64,000 bases of DNA from assembly GCF_011682045.1 (NCBI RefSeq), contig NZ_VVIW01000002.1, positions 1 through 64,000 on the forward strand, written 5' to 3'. Both the position numbers and the translations under genes were made by a program. Shown here piece after piece: positions 53,726 to 63,557 of the stretch; the stretch's first letter is position 1, and each line of letters starts with the position of its first letter. The notes beneath the pieces are model-generated. The model made no database searches and was not told the DNA's origin. It saw only the letters and a list, made by a program, of their open reading frames with translations. This stretch comes from Massilia aquatica (lineage in GTDB: Bacteria; Pseudomonadota; Gammaproteobacteria; Burkholderiales; Burkholderiaceae_D).

Positions 53726-53848
53726 CTATTCGTGATAGCGATCTTGCAGGTCGAGCTTGCTGCCGTGAACCTCTTCCACCAGTTCATACAGCACCAGGCC
53801 AACCATGCCTCCAAACATGGCAATGACGAGCATGCTGAACATGATCAT
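53726..53848 (-). CDS. Small single-helix membrane protein (40 residues)
   Basis: An ORF too short for standard calling. It starts MIMFSMLVIAMFGGMVGLVL, a strong membrane helix, and ends with a charged tail (YELVEEVHGSKLDLQDRYHE). The sharp hydrophobic-to-charged design and the terminator hairpin about 25 bases past its stop suggest a real small protein. No strong Shine-Dalgarno is seen; ATG at 53842 is an alternative. It lies between a PotF-like gene and sixA. Its function is unknown; proteins like this often tune membrane complexes. Confidence 0.5.
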   Translation of the reverse strand: MIMFSMLVIAMFGGMVGLVLYELVEEVHGSKLDLQDRYHE

Positions 53849-53932
53849 GAATCGCCGTTGAGCGATGTCTCCCTTAGTTGATACACCTAAACTTTAGCAG
53901 GTGGATGCCACAATTCAAGGCCGGCGCGCGAC

Positions 53933-54400
53933 TTATTTAACAATCAGGTCGGGCGCCATCACGCCTTTCAAATACAGGCTGTACGGATCGAGCGCCTCGC
54001 GCTGCACCAGCCACCAGGCATTGGCCTTCTTGATCTGCCAGTCCTGCGGATGCCCCGACAGCAGCAGCGCGGCCACCTGGCCCAGGGTCGGCTGGTGCCC
54101 GACCACCAGCACCGGCTCGCGCCCGTTCGGCCAGTTGGCCGCCATTAATATATCTTCCGGATCGGCGCCCGGCGCCAGCTCATGCACGATCTTGAACTTG
54201 CGCTTGAGCGGTTCGACCGTCTGCAAGGTGCGCAGCGCCGGGCTGACCAGGATGCGGGTGCTGTCGGGCAGCTGCGAGGTGAGCCAGTCGGCCATGCGGC
54301 GCGCCTGCTTCTGGCCCTTGGGCGTGAGCGCGCGCTCCATGTCGTCCTGGCCCGGGTCGGCGTCGTGCGCTTCGGCGTGCCGCCATAAAATCAGATCCAT
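53933..54400 (-). CDS. sixA: Phosphohistidine phosphatase SixA-like
   Basis: A 155-residue histidine-phosphatase-superfamily protein. The RHG motif appears as LWRHAEAHD (catalytic His8), with the second histidine in VVGHQPTLG. SixA removes phosphate from histidine on HPt domains and PTS components. It lies 12 bases downstream of ppk1 and reads in the same direction, so it is probably co-transcribed with it and may be phosphate-regulated. Confidence 0.88.
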   Translation of the reverse strand: MDLILWRHAEAHDADPGQDDMERALTPKGQKQARRMADWLTSQLPDSTRILVSPALRTLQTVEPLKRKFKIVHELAPGADPEDILMAANWPNGREPVLVVGHQPTLGQVAALLLSGHPQDWQIKKANAWWLVQREALDPYSLYLKGVMAPDLIVK

Positions 54401-54412
54401 GCCGTTCTCCTG

Positions 54413-56518
54413 TCACTCTCCAGTATCGACCGGGTGCGTGCCCAACAAGTCCATCAGATGCCGCTGCGCCGAAAACTCCACCTGCTTGCCGCGCACCTTG
54501 CGGCGCTGGTAATGCCCGCCCGGGTCGAGCTCCCATGCGTTCGAGTTGTCTTTCAGGTAGGGGTTCAATCCTTCCGTGATCACGCGCCGTTTCAGCGCCT
54601 TGTCCAGGATCGGGAACGCCACTTCGATGCGGCGGAACAGGTTGCGGCTCATCCAGTCGGCGCTGGCCAGGTACACATCGTGCGCCAGGTCGTTGCGGAA
54701 GTAGTAAATCCGGCTGTGCTCCAGAAAGCGCCCGATGATCGAACGCACCTTGATGTTTTCGGACAGCCCCGGCACGCCAGGTTTCAGGGTGCAGGCGCCG
54801 CGCACGATCAGGTCGATCTTCACGCCGTCGTGCGAGGCCGCGTACAGCGCGCGGATCACCGATTCGTCCACCAGCGCGTTGATCTTGACGATGATGCGGC
54901 CCGGCCGGCCGGCACGGGCGATCTTGGCCTCGTTGCGGATCGCCTTGATGATTTCGCTCTGCAGCGCGAACGGCGCCAGCCACAAATGGGTCAGCTTGTG
55001 CGGCTTGGTCAGGCTGGTCAGGTGGATGAACACTTCGTTCACTTCCTGCGCCATCTCGGGGTGCGCGGTCAACAGGCCGAAGTCGGTGTACAGGCGGGTG
55101 GTGGTCAGGTGGTAGTTGCCGGTGCCGAGGTGGGCGTAGAAACGCAGCCCGCCCGGGTTGCCCTCGGCGTCGGCATCCTCGCGCCGGATCACCAGCGCCA
55201 CCTTGGCGTGGGTTTTCAGGCCGACCACGCCGTACACCACCTGGGCCCCGGCCTGTTCCAGCTTGTCGGCCCAGTTGATGTTGGCTTCTTCGTCGAAGCG
55301 CGCCATCAGCTCCAGGATGACCGTGACTTCCTTGCCGGCGCGGGCGGCGGCCATCAGCGCTTCCATCAGGTCCGAGTGCATGCCGGTGCGGTAAATGGTC
55401 TGCTTGATGGCGACCACCGACGGATCGTGCGCGGCCACCTGGATGAAGTCGACCACGGTCTGGAATGACTGGAACGGGTGGTGCAGCAAGATGTCGTGCT
55501 TTTTCAGCTGCTCGAAAATATCGTGGTGCGCGGTCTTTTGCGGCATGCCCGGTACAAACGGCTCGAAGCGCAGGCTCGGCTGCTTGACATGGTCGATCAG
55601 CTCGGCCAGGCGCACCAGGTTAACCGGACCGTCGACCGCGTACAGGCGGCTCTTGTCGAGCCCGAACTGTTCCAGCAAGAATTCCGATAGTTCCGGCGCG
55701 CAATTCTTGGCCACTTCCAGCCGCACCGAGGTGCCGAACTGGCGGCCCTGCAACTCGCCCTTGAGCGCCTGGCGCAGGTTCTTGACTTCTTCCTCGTCGA
55801 CCCACAGGTCGCTGTCGCGCGTGACCCGGAACTGGGAATAGGCAATCACTTCGCGCCCGGTGAACAAGTCTTCTATATGCGAGTGGATGATCGAGGACAG
55901 CAGGCAGAACGACATGCCGCCATTGGTCGACAGTTCGTCGGGGATGCGGATTACGCGCGGCAGCACGCGCGGCGCCTTGACGATGGCAATCCCGGTGCCG
56001 CGTCCGAAAGCGTCCTTGCCGGTCAGCGAGATGATGAAATTGAGGCTCTTGTTAACCACCTGCGGAAACGGATGGGCCGGATCGAGCCCGATCGGGGTGA
56101 GCAGGGGACGCACTTCGCGCTCGAAATAGTCCTTGACCCAGGCGCGCTGCGCCTCGTTGCGGTCGGTGTGGCGCACCAGGTGCACGCCTTTTTTCTTCAG
56201 TTCCGGCAGCACTTCGGTATTGAGTACCGCGTACTGGTCCTTGACCAGATTGTGACATTCATTACTGATGCGGGCCAGATTGGCGGCCAGCGCCGGATTT
56301 TCCGCCAGGTTGCCCTGGGCCAGCAGGCTGGCCACGCGCACTTCGAAGAATTCGTCCAGGTTGTTACTGACAATACAAAGGTAGCGCAGCCGTTCCAGCA
56401 GGGGCAGGGAAGTATCTTCAGCCTGGGCCAGCACACGGCGGTTAAACGTCAATTGCGACAGCTCCCGGTCCAGGAAGATGTTGGCGCGCGTCGGATCCGT
56501 GCTCGATGCAGTTTTCAT
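54413..56518 (-). CDS. ppk1: Polyphosphate kinase 1
   Basis: A 701-residue enzyme that makes polyphosphate from ATP. All four PPK domains are seen: an N-terminal helical domain (FLDRELSQLTFNRRVLAQAE), a head domain and two phospholipase-D-like halves, with GLKTHAKVALVIRRED carrying the autophosphorylated histidine and IGRFLEHSRIYYFRND the second. It is divergent from pstS, and a Pho-box-like repeat faces it in the shared region, so it is likely induced by phosphate starvation together with the Pst system. Confidence 0.95.
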   Translation of the reverse strand: MKTASSTDPTRANIFLDRELSQLTFNRRVLAQAEDTSLPLLERLRYLCIVSNNLDEFFEVRVASLLAQGNLAENPALAANLARISNECHNLVKDQYAVLNTEVLPELKKKGVHLVRHTDRNEAQRAWVKDYFEREVRPLLTPIGLDPAHPFPQVVNKSLNFIISLTGKDAFGRGTGIAIVKAPRVLPRVIRIPDELSTNGGMSFCLLSSIIHSHIEDLFTGREVIAYSQFRVTRDSDLWVDEEEVKNLRQALKGELQGRQFGTSVRLEVAKNCAPELSEFLLEQFGLDKSRLYAVDGPVNLVRLAELIDHVKQPSLRFEPFVPGMPQKTAHHDIFEQLKKHDILLHHPFQSFQTVVDFIQVAAHDPSVVAIKQTIYRTGMHSDLMEALMAAARAGKEVTVILELMARFDEEANINWADKLEQAGAQVVYGVVGLKTHAKVALVIRREDADAEGNPGGLRFYAHLGTGNYHLTTTRLYTDFGLLTAHPEMAQEVNEVFIHLTSLTKPHKLTHLWLAPFALQSEIIKAIRNEAKIARAGRPGRIIVKINALVDESVIRALYAASHDGVKIDLIVRGACTLKPGVPGLSENIKVRSIIGRFLEHSRIYYFRNDLAHDVYLASADWMSRNLFRRIEVAFPILDKALKRRVITEGLNPYLKDNSNAWELDPGGHYQRRKVRGKQVEFSAQRHLMDLLGTHPVDTGE

Positions 56519-56575
56519 TAGGGCTTTAACTAGTCAGATAGATAATAGTAAACGCCGCCAGTGTAATAAATATAT

Positions 56576-56592
56576 ATGACAAGTCGGTGACA
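56576..56592 (-). promoter_or_regulatory. Pho-box-like repeat facing ppk1
   Basis: On the minus strand TGTCAC-N5-TGTCAT gives two half-sites 11 bases apart, the PhoB-binding spacing. It lies about 60 bases upstream of the ppk1 start. Confidence 0.7.
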
Positions 56593-56687
56593 CACGCCCG
56601 GATTGTGTGACATCGACTGTAAGCACACAGGCGAACGACAAGCGTATCATGCAGGGAGAAAACGGATTCTTACAAGGATTTCCGTCA

Positions 56688-56704
56688 TGTCATAAACGTG
56701 TCAT
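56688..56704 (+). promoter_or_regulatory. Pho box upstream of pstS
   Basis: TGTCAT-AAACG-TGTCAT on the plus strand has two identical half-sites 11 bases apart, matching the PhoB consensus. It lies 56 bases before the pstS start codon. Confidence 0.8.
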
Positions 56705-56759
56705 ATTTGGGCGGTAGACTGCGCAGCATTCCACGTTGTATAACCCACAAGGACTTGAT

Positions 56760-57800
56760 ATGCGAATGAAACAGTTGTTGGCTTCCATCATTGTTGGCGT
56801 TGGCGCCCTGGCGGCAGCAAACTCCATGGCTGCGGACATGACCGGCGCGGGTGCGACCTTTCCTTACCCTGTGTATGCTAAATGGGCGGAGTCGTACAAG
56901 AAGGCAACCGGCAATGGCATGAACTATCAATCGGTCGGCTCCGGTGCCGGCATCAAACAGATCAAAGCAAAAACCGTCGACTTCGGCGCGTCCGACAAAC
57001 CGCTCGGCGTTGAAGAACTCGACGCGGCAGGCCTGATGCAGTTCCCGGCCATCATGGGCGGCGTGGTCACCATCGTCAACCTGGAAGGTATCGCTCCTGG
57101 CGCGATGAAGCTGACCGGTCCGGTCATCGCCGACATCTACCTGGGCAAGATCACCAAGTGGAATGCCCCTGAAATCGCCGCCCTGAACCCAGGCGTCAAG
57201 CTGCCGGCCGACGACATCACCGTCGTGCACCGCGCAGACGGCTCGGGCACCACCTTCCTGTTCACCGACTACCTGTCGAAAGTATCGCCGGAATTCAAGA
57301 CCAAAGTCGGTGCCGATGCATCGGTGAAATGGGCGGTTGGCGTGGGCGGCAAGGGCAACGACGGTGTTGCTTCGACCGTACAGCGGGTTAAAGGTGCGGT
57401 TGGCTACGTCGAGTGGGCGTTCGCCAAGAAAAACAAGATCGCACACACCCAGCTCAAGAACAAGGATGGCGTGTTCCTGCAGCCTGACGACGAAAACTTC
57501 AAGGCAGCCGCCGCGTCGGCCGACTGGGTCAAGGCGCCAGGTTTCGGCGTGGTGCTGACCGACCAGCCAGGCAAGAACAGCTGGCCGATCACCGGCGTGT
57601 CGTACATCCTGATGCACAAGAGCCAGGCTGATGCCGCCAAAGGCAAGGAAGTCATCAAGTTCTTCGACTGGTCGTTCAAGAATGGCGACGCCGCCGCCGT
57701 CGAACTGGACTACGTGCCGCTGCCGGACAGCGTCACCAAGCTGGTCGGTGACTCCTGGAAAGCCAATCTGAAAGATGCTGCCGGCAAGGCCATCTGGTAA
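56760..57800 (+). CDS. pstS: Phosphate ABC transporter substrate-binding protein PstS
   Basis: A 346-residue periplasmic protein with a signal peptide (1-25, cleaved near SMAADM). The mature start TGAGATFPYPVYAKWAESYK, the phosphate-binding SVGSGAGIKQI and FGASDKPL, and HRADGSGTTFLFTDYLS are classic PstS. It delivers inorganic phosphate to PstCAB. AAGGA lies 6 bases before the ATG at 56760. A Pho box lies upstream, and the pstCAB-phoU genes follow. Confidence 0.96.
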   Translation: MRMKQLLASIIVGVGALAAANSMAADMTGAGATFPYPVYAKWAESYKKATGNGMNYQSVGSGAGIKQIKAKTVDFGASDKPLGVEELDAAGLMQFPAIMGGVVTIVNLEGIAPGAMKLTGPVIADIYLGKITKWNAPEIAALNPGVKLPADDITVVHRADGSGTTFLFTDYLSKVSPEFKTKVGADASVKWAVGVGGKGNDGVASTVQRVKGAVGYVEWAFAKKNKIAHTQLKNKDGVFLQPDDENFKAAAASADWVKAPGFGVVLTDQPGKNSWPITGVSYILMHKSQADAAKGKEVIKFFDWSFKNGDAAAVELDYVPLPDSVTKLVGDSWKANLKDAAGKAIW

Positions 57801-57819
57801 CTCTCCGGTCATACCCACG

Positions 57820-57848
57820 GGCGGGCAGGGACGCGTGTGCGGCCCGCC
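57820..57848 (+). terminator. Possible attenuating hairpin between pstS and pstC
   Basis: GGCGGGC and GCCCGCC form a 7-bp stem 20 bases after the pstS stop, without a T-run. Such stems between pstS and pstC may raise pstS over the permease genes. Confidence 0.4.
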
Positions 57849-57895
57849 TGCCTATTTAGCAGCTATGAACATCATGTGGACAGCGAAGTCAATCA

Positions 57896-58909
57896 ATGAG
57901 CGCAAACCCAACTATCGCAATGGCCGGACGCAAGAGCGCAACGCTTGACCTCGAGCACGCCGCACTGCTTTCCACCATGCGCAAGCAGCGCATGCAGGAT
58001 TTTTTCTTTCACAAAGTGACCTTGCTGTTCGCGGCATCGGTCCTGCTGGTCCTGGTCGGCATCATCGTCTCGCTGATCATCGGCGCGGCGCCGGCATTCA
58101 GGGAATTCGGGCTCGGCTTCATCGCCAGCGCCGAATGGGATCCGGGCAACCAGAAATTCGGGGCACTGATCCCCATCGTGGGCACCCTGGCCACCTCGAT
58201 TATCGCCTTGCTGATCGCGTTTCCGGTCAGCTTTGGCATTGCACTGTTCCTTACTGAAATCTGCCCGGTCTGGCTGCGCCGCCCACTGGGCACCGCCGTC
58301 GAACTGCTGGCGGGCATTCCTTCGATCATTTACGGCATGTGGGGCGCCTTCGTGCTGGTGCCGCTGTTTTCAGAGTATGTCCAGCCTTTCCTGAAAGCCA
58401 CGCTCGGCCAGCTGCCGATCATCGGCCAGCTGTTCAGCGGCCCGATGATGGGCTTTTCGATCCTGGCCGCCGGCCTGGTGCTGGCCATCATGATCATCCC
58501 GTTCATCGCCTCGGTCATCCGCGACGTGTTCGAAATCGTCCCGGCCGTGCTGAAAGAATCGGCGTACGGCCTCGGCTGCACCAAGTGGGAAGTCGTGCGC
58601 AAGATCGTTCTGCCTTACACCAAGACCGGCGTGGTCGGCGGCGTCATGCTGGGCCTGGGCCGCGCGCTCGGCGAGACCATGGCGGTGACTTTTGTGATCG
58701 GTAACGCCAACAACCTGTCCTGGTCGATCTTCTCGGCCGGTAACAGTATCGCCTCGATCCTGGCCAACCAGTTCGCCGAAGCCGAGCAGCCGCTGCACAC
58801 CTCGTCCCTGCTGGCGCTGGCGCTGATCCTGTTCATCATTACTTTTATCGTATTGTCCGCAGCCAAGCTGATGCTGGCCGGAATGTCGCGCAAGGAAGGC
58901 GTTAAATGA
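57896..58909 (+). CDS. pstC: Phosphate ABC transporter permease PstC
   Basis: A 337-residue inner-membrane protein with about six to seven helices. Hallmarks are [21 protein letters not shown], the [16 protein letters not shown] segment and the EAA-loop [20 protein letters not shown] that contacts PstB. With PstA it forms the phosphate channel. Its stop overlaps the pstA start (ATGA). It begins 95 bases after pstS. Confidence 0.95.
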   Translation: MSANPTIAMAGRKSATLDLEHAALLSTMRKQRMQDFFFHKVTLLFAASVLLVLVGIIVSLIIGAAPAFREFGLGFIASAEWDPGNQKFGALIPIVGTLATSIIALLIAFPVSFGIALFLTEICPVWLRRPLGTAVELLAGIPSIIYGMWGAFVLVPLFSEYVQPFLKATLGQLPIIGQLFSGPMMGFSILAAGLVLAIMIIPFIASVIRDVFEIVPAVLKESAYGLGCTKWEVVRKIVLPYTKTGVVGGVMLGLGRALGETMAVTFVIGNANNLSWSIFSAGNSIASILANQFAEAEQPLHTSSLLALALILFIITFIVLSAAKLMLAGMSRKEGVK

Positions 58910-59766
58910 GCCAGACGATTGTAAACCCGGTTTACCGCAAGCGCCTCTGGAAGCACCGGATCGGCATTGCGCTGTCGGTGCTGGCCATGTCGGTCGGCCT
59001 GATCTTCCTGATGTGGATCCTGTCGACCCTGCTGATCAAGGGCTTCGCCGGCATCTCGCTCGACCTGTTCATCAACGACACGCCCGGTCCCGACAGCGAA
59101 GGCGGCGGTTTGCGCAACGCCATCCTCGGCAGTCTCATGATCGTGGGCCTGGCGACCTTCATCAGCACCCCGGTGGGCATCCTGGCGGGCATCTACCTGG
59201 CCGAATACGGCGAAGAAAACCGCTTCGCCCAGATCACCCGCTTTGTCACCGACATCATGCTGTCGGCACCGTCGATCGTGCTCGGCATTTTTGTGTGGAC
59301 GCTGTATGTGAACGTGGCCGGGCACTATTCCGGCTATGCCGGCTCGATTGCGCTGTCGCTCATCGCCATTCCGGTCGTGGTGCGCACCACCGACAACATG
59401 CTGCGCCTGGTGCCGCAAAACCTGCTGGAAGCGGCGTTCGCCCTCGGCGCCCCGCGCTGGAAAGTGGCCACCACCGTGCGCCTGCGTGCCGTCAAATCGG
59501 GCGTGGTCACCGGCGTGCTGCTGGCGGTGGCGCGCATCACCGGCGAAACCGCGCCGCTGCTGTACACGGCGCTGAACAACCAGTTCTTCAGCTCCAACAT
59601 GAATGCACCGATTGCCAACTTGCCAGTCGTCATTAATACCTTTGCGCAAAGCACGGCGGACAACTGGGTCAACCTGGCCTGGGCCGCGTCCTTGCTGCTG
59701 ACCTTCAGCGTGTTGTTATTGAACATCCTGTCGCGTACCATGTTCAGCCAGAAAACCACGAAATAA
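58906..59766 (+). CDS. pstA: Phosphate ABC transporter permease PstA
   Basis: A 286-residue inner-membrane protein with about six helices. It has the family motifs [34 protein letters not shown] and the EAA loop [19 protein letters not shown]. It pairs with PstC. It overlaps pstC by 4 bases and precedes pstB by 16. Confidence 0.95.
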   Translation: MSQTIVNPVYRKRLWKHRIGIALSVLAMSVGLIFLMWILSTLLIKGFAGISLDLFINDTPGPDSEGGGLRNAILGSLMIVGLATFISTPVGILAGIYLAEYGEENRFAQITRFVTDIMLSAPSIVLGIFVWTLYVNVAGHYSGYAGSIALSLIAIPVVVRTTDNMLRLVPQNLLEAAFALGAPRWKVATTVRLRAVKSGVVTGVLLAVARITGETAPLLYTALNNQFFSSNMNAPIANLPVVINTFAQSTADNWVNLAWAASLLLTFSVLLLNILSRTMFSQKTTK

Positions 59767-59782
59767 ACGACCGACTTCTCTC

Positions 59783-60577
59783 ATGAGCCCTATGCCTACA
59801 CCGATGCCTACTGTAACGCCGAAGAACAAGACGATCGAGATTTCCGGCCTGAACTTCTTTTATGGCAAGACGCAGAGTTTGACCAACGTCAACCTCAACA
59901 TTTACGAAAAGCAGGTCACGGCCTTCATCGGCCCGTCCGGCTGCGGCAAGTCGACCCTGCTGCGCACCCTGAACCGCATGTACGACCTGTATCCGGGCCA
60001 GCGCGCCGAAGGGCAGGTGATCTACCGCGGCAAGAACATCCTCGATCCGGACCAGGACGTGAACATGCTGCGCGCCAAGGTCGGCATGGTGTTCCAGAAG
60101 CCGACGCCGTTTCCGATGTCGATCTACGACAACATCGCCTTCGGCGTGCGCCTGTACGAAGACCTGTCCAAGGGCGAGATGGACGAGCGCGTCGAATGGG
60201 CGCTCAAAAAAGCGGCGCTGTGGGGCGAGGTCAAGGACAAGCTGAGCAAGAGCGGCCTGTCGCTCTCGGGCGGCCAGCAGCAGCGCCTGTGCATCGCGCG
60301 CGGCGTGGCGGTGAAGCCCGACGTGTTGCTGCTCGATGAGCCAACCTCGGCGCTGGACCCGATCTCGACCGCGAAAGTGGAAGAACTGATCAGCGAACTG
60401 AAACAAGACTACACGATCACCATCGTGACCCACAATATGCAGCAAGCCGCGCGTTGCTCGGACTACACCGCCTATATGTACCTGGGCGAGCTGGTCGAGT
60501 TCGGCGAAACCGACCAGATCTTCATGAATCCCGCGCGCAAAGAGACGCAGGATTACATCACCGGACGCTTTGGCTGA
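59783..60577 (+). CDS. pstB: Phosphate ABC transporter ATP-binding protein PstB
   Basis: A 264-residue ATPase. Walker A is GPSGCGKST, the signature is [14 protein letters not shown], and Walker B is [13 protein letters not shown], with the H-loop in [12 protein letters not shown]. It powers PstCA. An alternate ATG at 59792 would shorten the protein by three residues. phoU follows 31 bases later. Confidence 0.96.
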   Translation: MSPMPTPMPTVTPKNKTIEISGLNFFYGKTQSLTNVNLNIYEKQVTAFIGPSGCGKSTLLRTLNRMYDLYPGQRAEGQVIYRGKNILDPDQDVNMLRAKVGMVFQKPTPFPMSIYDNIAFGVRLYEDLSKGEMDERVEWALKKAALWGEVKDKLSKSGLSLSGGQQQRLCIARGVAVKPDVLLLDEPTSALDPISTAKVEELISELKQDYTITIVTHNMQQAARCSDYTAYMYLGELVEFGETDQIFMNPARKETQDYITGRFG

Positions 60578-60608
60578 GCCACGACAATATTAATTACGGA
60601 GAGCAGCA

Positions 60609-61316
60609 ATGATAGGCGAGCATTCATCCAAGCAGTACGATCACGAACTGGAAACCATCCGCTCCAAGGTGTTGTTGATGGGCGGCATTGTCGAAACCCA
60701 ATTCCTCGACGCCATGACCTGTTTTCGCATCGGTAACCTCGAACGCGCCGACCGCGTGATCGCGGAAGACGACGAAGTCAACCAGCTGGAAGTGGCGCTC
60801 GACGACGCCTGCAGCCACCTGATCGTGCGGCGCCAGCCGACCGCCAACGACCTGCGCACGGTCATGGCGACGATCAAGGTGATTACCGACCTCGAGCGTA
60901 TCGGCGACGAAGCGGCCAAGATTGCGCGCACCTCCAAGAATCTGCACGGACGCGGCGCGGTCGGCGTGAACCATTACGAAATGGTGCGTACCATCGCCAC
61001 CGCCACTTCCGACATGCTGCACGATGCGCTGGACGCCTTCGCGCGCCTGGACGGCAAGCAAGCCTTGCAGCTGATCGCCCAGGATGCCGTGATCGACCAT
61101 GAATTCCGCTCGATCATGCGTAACCTGATTACCTTCATGATGGAAGACCCGCGCACGATTTCGTCGGCGCTGGACACGCTGTGGGTGGCCAAGGCAATCG
61201 AGCGCATTGGCGACCATGCCAAGAACATCGCTGAATATGTCATCTACGTCGTCGAAGGCAAGGATATCCGGCATAGCAAGCCGGCCCTTTTGATTCCCGA
61301 TCAACCGGTACCGTAA
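60609..61316 (+). CDS. phoU: Phosphate-system regulator PhoU
   Basis: A 235-residue protein of two three-helix PhoU repeats, with metal-binding segments such as DLERIGDEAAKIAR and AIERIGDHAKNIAE. PhoU links the Pst transporter to PhoR and limits the phosphate response. GGAGA lies 7 bases before the ATG. It is followed 5 bases later by phoB. Confidence 0.95.
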   Translation: MIGEHSSKQYDHELETIRSKVLLMGGIVETQFLDAMTCFRIGNLERADRVIAEDDEVNQLEVALDDACSHLIVRRQPTANDLRTVMATIKVITDLERIGDEAAKIARTSKNLHGRGAVGVNHYEMVRTIATATSDMLHDALDAFARLDGKQALQLIAQDAVIDHEFRSIMRNLITFMMEDPRTISSALDTLWVAKAIERIGDHAKNIAEYVIYVVEGKDIRHSKPALLIPDQPVP

Positions 61317-61321
61317 GAGCA

Positions 61322-62011
61322 ATGGCAGCCGATAAAACCACTGTATTAATCGTAGAAGACGAACCGGCCATTGTTGAACTGGTGACTTTTTCCCTCCGCG
61401 AAGCGGGCTGGAATGTGTGTTCGGTGCAGAATGTGGCCGACGCCTGGGAATTCATGCAGCAGCGTACGCCGCATCTGATGTTGCTGGACTGGATGTTGCC
61501 CGACCAGACGGGCCTGCGCCTGCTGTCGCGCATGCGTTCGGACCGCAACTTCCAGGACATTCCGGTGATCATGCTGACGGCCAAGAGCATGGAGGAAGAC
61601 AAGATCGCGGGGCTCAACAATGGCGCCGACGATTACGTGACCAAGCCATTTTCCCCGCGCGAACTGCTGGCGCGCGCCAAGGCGCTGCTGCGCCGCAAGA
61701 GTCCGGAGCATGACCAGCAGGTCATGAGCGCCGGTCCGGTGACCCTGGACCCGGTCAGCTGCACGGTGTCGATCGACAGCCAGAAGATCGACATGGGGCA
61801 TGCCGAGTTCAAGCTGCTGAAGTTCTTGCTGGCGCATCCGGAGCGCGTGTTTTCGCGCAGCCAGTTGCTCGACAAAGTGTGGGGCGACCATGTGGTGATC
61901 GAGGAACGCACGGTCGACGTGCATGTTCTCCGGCTGCGCAAGGCGCTTAAGGAATCGGAAAAGCTGATCAAGACCGTGCGCAGCGTAGGGTATATGCTGT
62001 CCGAGAAGTGA
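61322..62011 (+). CDS. phoB: Phosphate regulon response regulator PhoB
   Basis: A 229-residue OmpR-family regulator. The receiver domain has the phosphate-accepting Asp56 in LLDWMLPDQTG, the acidic pair EDE at 12-14 and the conserved lysine in TKPFSPREL. The DNA-binding winged helix (about 130-225) has FKLLKFLLAHPERVFSRSQL and TVDVHVLRLRKAL. It binds Pho boxes such as those at 56.6-56.7 kb. The phoU-phoB gap is 5 bases, but 177 bases with a large inverted repeat lie between phoB and phoR. Confidence 0.95.
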   Translation: MAADKTTVLIVEDEPAIVELVTFSLREAGWNVCSVQNVADAWEFMQQRTPHLMLLDWMLPDQTGLRLLSRMRSDRNFQDIPVIMLTAKSMEEDKIAGLNNGADDYVTKPFSPRELLARAKALLRRKSPEHDQQVMSAGPVTLDPVSCTVSIDSQKIDMGHAEFKLLKFLLAHPERVFSRSQLLDKVWGDHVVIEERTVDVHVLRLRKALKESEKLIKTVRSVGYMLSEK

Positions 62012-62070
62012 TGTTGTTGATTTTGGCAGTGGCGTGACCGTATCGGAATCGCGACTGCTAACCTTAAAAC

Positions 62071-62151
62071 CGTCTTTCCCGCGCAGGCGGGAATCCATAG
62101 CACCATCGATGAGCGTAGGTGCTATGGATTCCCGCCTGCGCGGGAACGACG
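62071..62151. repeat. REP-like inverted repeat between phoB and phoR
   Basis: Two 34-base arms with one mismatch (62071-62104 and 62118-62151; 29 bases perfect) surround a 13-base loop. Each arm also contains its own small palindrome, TTCCCGC-GCAG-GCGGGAA. This resembles the ATTCCCGCGCAGGCGGGAAT repeats scattered through other proteobacteria. It could stop or stabilise the phoB message. Confidence 0.9.
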
Positions 62152-62188
62152 GGCTGTACCCTGGATTTACAAGGACACCCCCCGCAAC

Positions 62189-63469
62189 ATGAACCCCAAA
62201 CTGCTGTTCTGGATCCCCGCACTGCTGCGCATGAGTTTCATCCTGCTTGGCGCGGGCGTGTTCTGGTGGCTGTTCGGGCTAGTCTACGGCCTGGCCGTCG
62301 CCTTTTTGTCCGTCTTCGTCCTGCTGTTCATCCAGCTTTCCTACCTGCACCAGCTGGGCAACTGGCTGGACGACCCGCATTCCGGCAAACTGCCCGACGG
62401 CTGGGGTTCCTGGACCAATATCTTTTCGCGCCTGTACCGCCTGCGCCGCGACGACGAGCGCAACCAGGCCGAATTGACCGAATGGCTGGCCCGCTTCCGC
62501 CAGGCCATGCACCTGCTGCCCGACGGCGTGGCCATCATGGACGACGTGCTGTTCCTCGAATGGTGCAACCCGGCCGCCGAACGCCACCTGGGCCTGACCC
62601 TGGAGCGCGACAAGGGCATGCGCGTCACCAACCTGATCCGCCATCCGGATTTCATCGACTACATCATTCTCGGCCGCTACGAAAACCCGCTGACCCTGAG
62701 TTTCCGCGACCGCAAGCTGATCTGCCAGATCATCCCGTTCGAAAACCGGCGCCAGATCCTGGTCACGCACGACGCCACCGAAACCCAGCGTATCGAGGAA
62801 ATGCGGCGCGACTTCATCGCCAACGCCTCGCACGAGCTGCGCACGCCGCTGACGGTGATCGTGGGCTTTCTCGAAATCGCGTCGAGCGAAATGAACCTCG
62901 ACCCCGACACCCGCATGTCGCACCTGAAGCTGATGACCGAGCAGGGCCACCGCATGCAGCGCCTGATCGAAGACATGCTGACGTTGTCGCGCCTGGAATC
63001 GATGGATTACCCGCTGCGCAGCGAATCGGTCGATATTGCCGCGCTGATGGAACAGGTGGTGCAGGAGGCGAGGGCGCTGTCTGGCGGCAAGCACCAGATC
63101 ACGTCGAGCGTGAACGGGCCGAACATCATGGGCAATGCGGAAGAGTTGCGCAGCGCCTTCGGCAACCTGGCCTCGAACGCGGTGCGCTACACGCCGCCGG
63201 GCGGCACCGTGCACCTGGCCTGGCAGATGGGGCCGGACGGACCGCAGTTCGTGGCCACCGATACCGGCATTGGCATCGACCAGAAGCACATTGCGCGCCT
63301 GACCGAACGTTTTTATCGGGTCGACAAGAGCCGCTCGCGCGAAACCCAGGGCACCGGGCTGGGCCTGGCGATCGTCAAGCACGTGCTGCTGCGCCATGGC
63401 GGCAGCCTGACCATCAAGTCGGAAGCGGGCAAGGGCAGCAGTTTCATTGCATCGCTGCCGGGGACGTAA
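62189..63469 (+). CDS. phoR: Phosphate regulon sensor histidine kinase PhoR
   Basis: A 426-residue membrane kinase with two N-terminal helices (about 10-30 and 33-50), a small PAS domain (about 105-195) with [19 protein letters not shown], then the HisKA domain with His215 in [15 protein letters not shown] and the ATPase domain with [20 protein letters not shown] and [13 protein letters not shown]. It phosphorylates PhoB when phosphate is low. The ATG at 62189 follows an AAGGA 13 bases away, a loose spacing. A longer frame overlapping the REP element is a shadow. Confidence 0.93.
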   Translation: MNPKLLFWIPALLRMSFILLGAGVFWWLFGLVYGLAVAFLSVFVLLFIQLSYLHQLGNWLDDPHSGKLPDGWGSWTNIFSRLYRLRRDDERNQAELTEWLARFRQAMHLLPDGVAIMDDVLFLEWCNPAAERHLGLTLERDKGMRVTNLIRHPDFIDYIILGRYENPLTLSFRDRKLICQIIPFENRRQILVTHDATETQRIEEMRRDFIANASHELRTPLTVIVGFLEIASSEMNLDPDTRMSHLKLMTEQGHRMQRLIEDMLTLSRLESMDYPLRSESVDIAALMEQVVQEARALSGGKHQITSSVNGPNIMGNAEELRSAFGNLASNAVRYTPPGGTVHLAWQMGPDGPQFVATDTGIGIDQKHIARLTERFYRVDKSRSRETQGTGLGLAIVKHVLLRHGGSLTIKSEAGKGSSFIASLPGT

Positions 63470-63557
63470 GAAATGCGTTGAAACAAGCTTGCCTCACGGC
63501 GGCTCCAGGTTCCCGGGAGCAGGTACAATCGTGGTCTTCGCTTCTTTGACGACCATT

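Larger units (their letters stand above)
56519..56759. other. Divergent ppk1-pstS control region
   Basis: About 240 bases between two phosphate-metabolism genes. It holds two Pho-box-like repeats (listed separately), one facing each gene. No gene is present. Confidence 0.6.

Noticed and set aside
62119-63549. 476-codon frame overlapping phoR
   Set aside because: It is a frame-shifted shadow of phoR that begins inside the inverted repeat.
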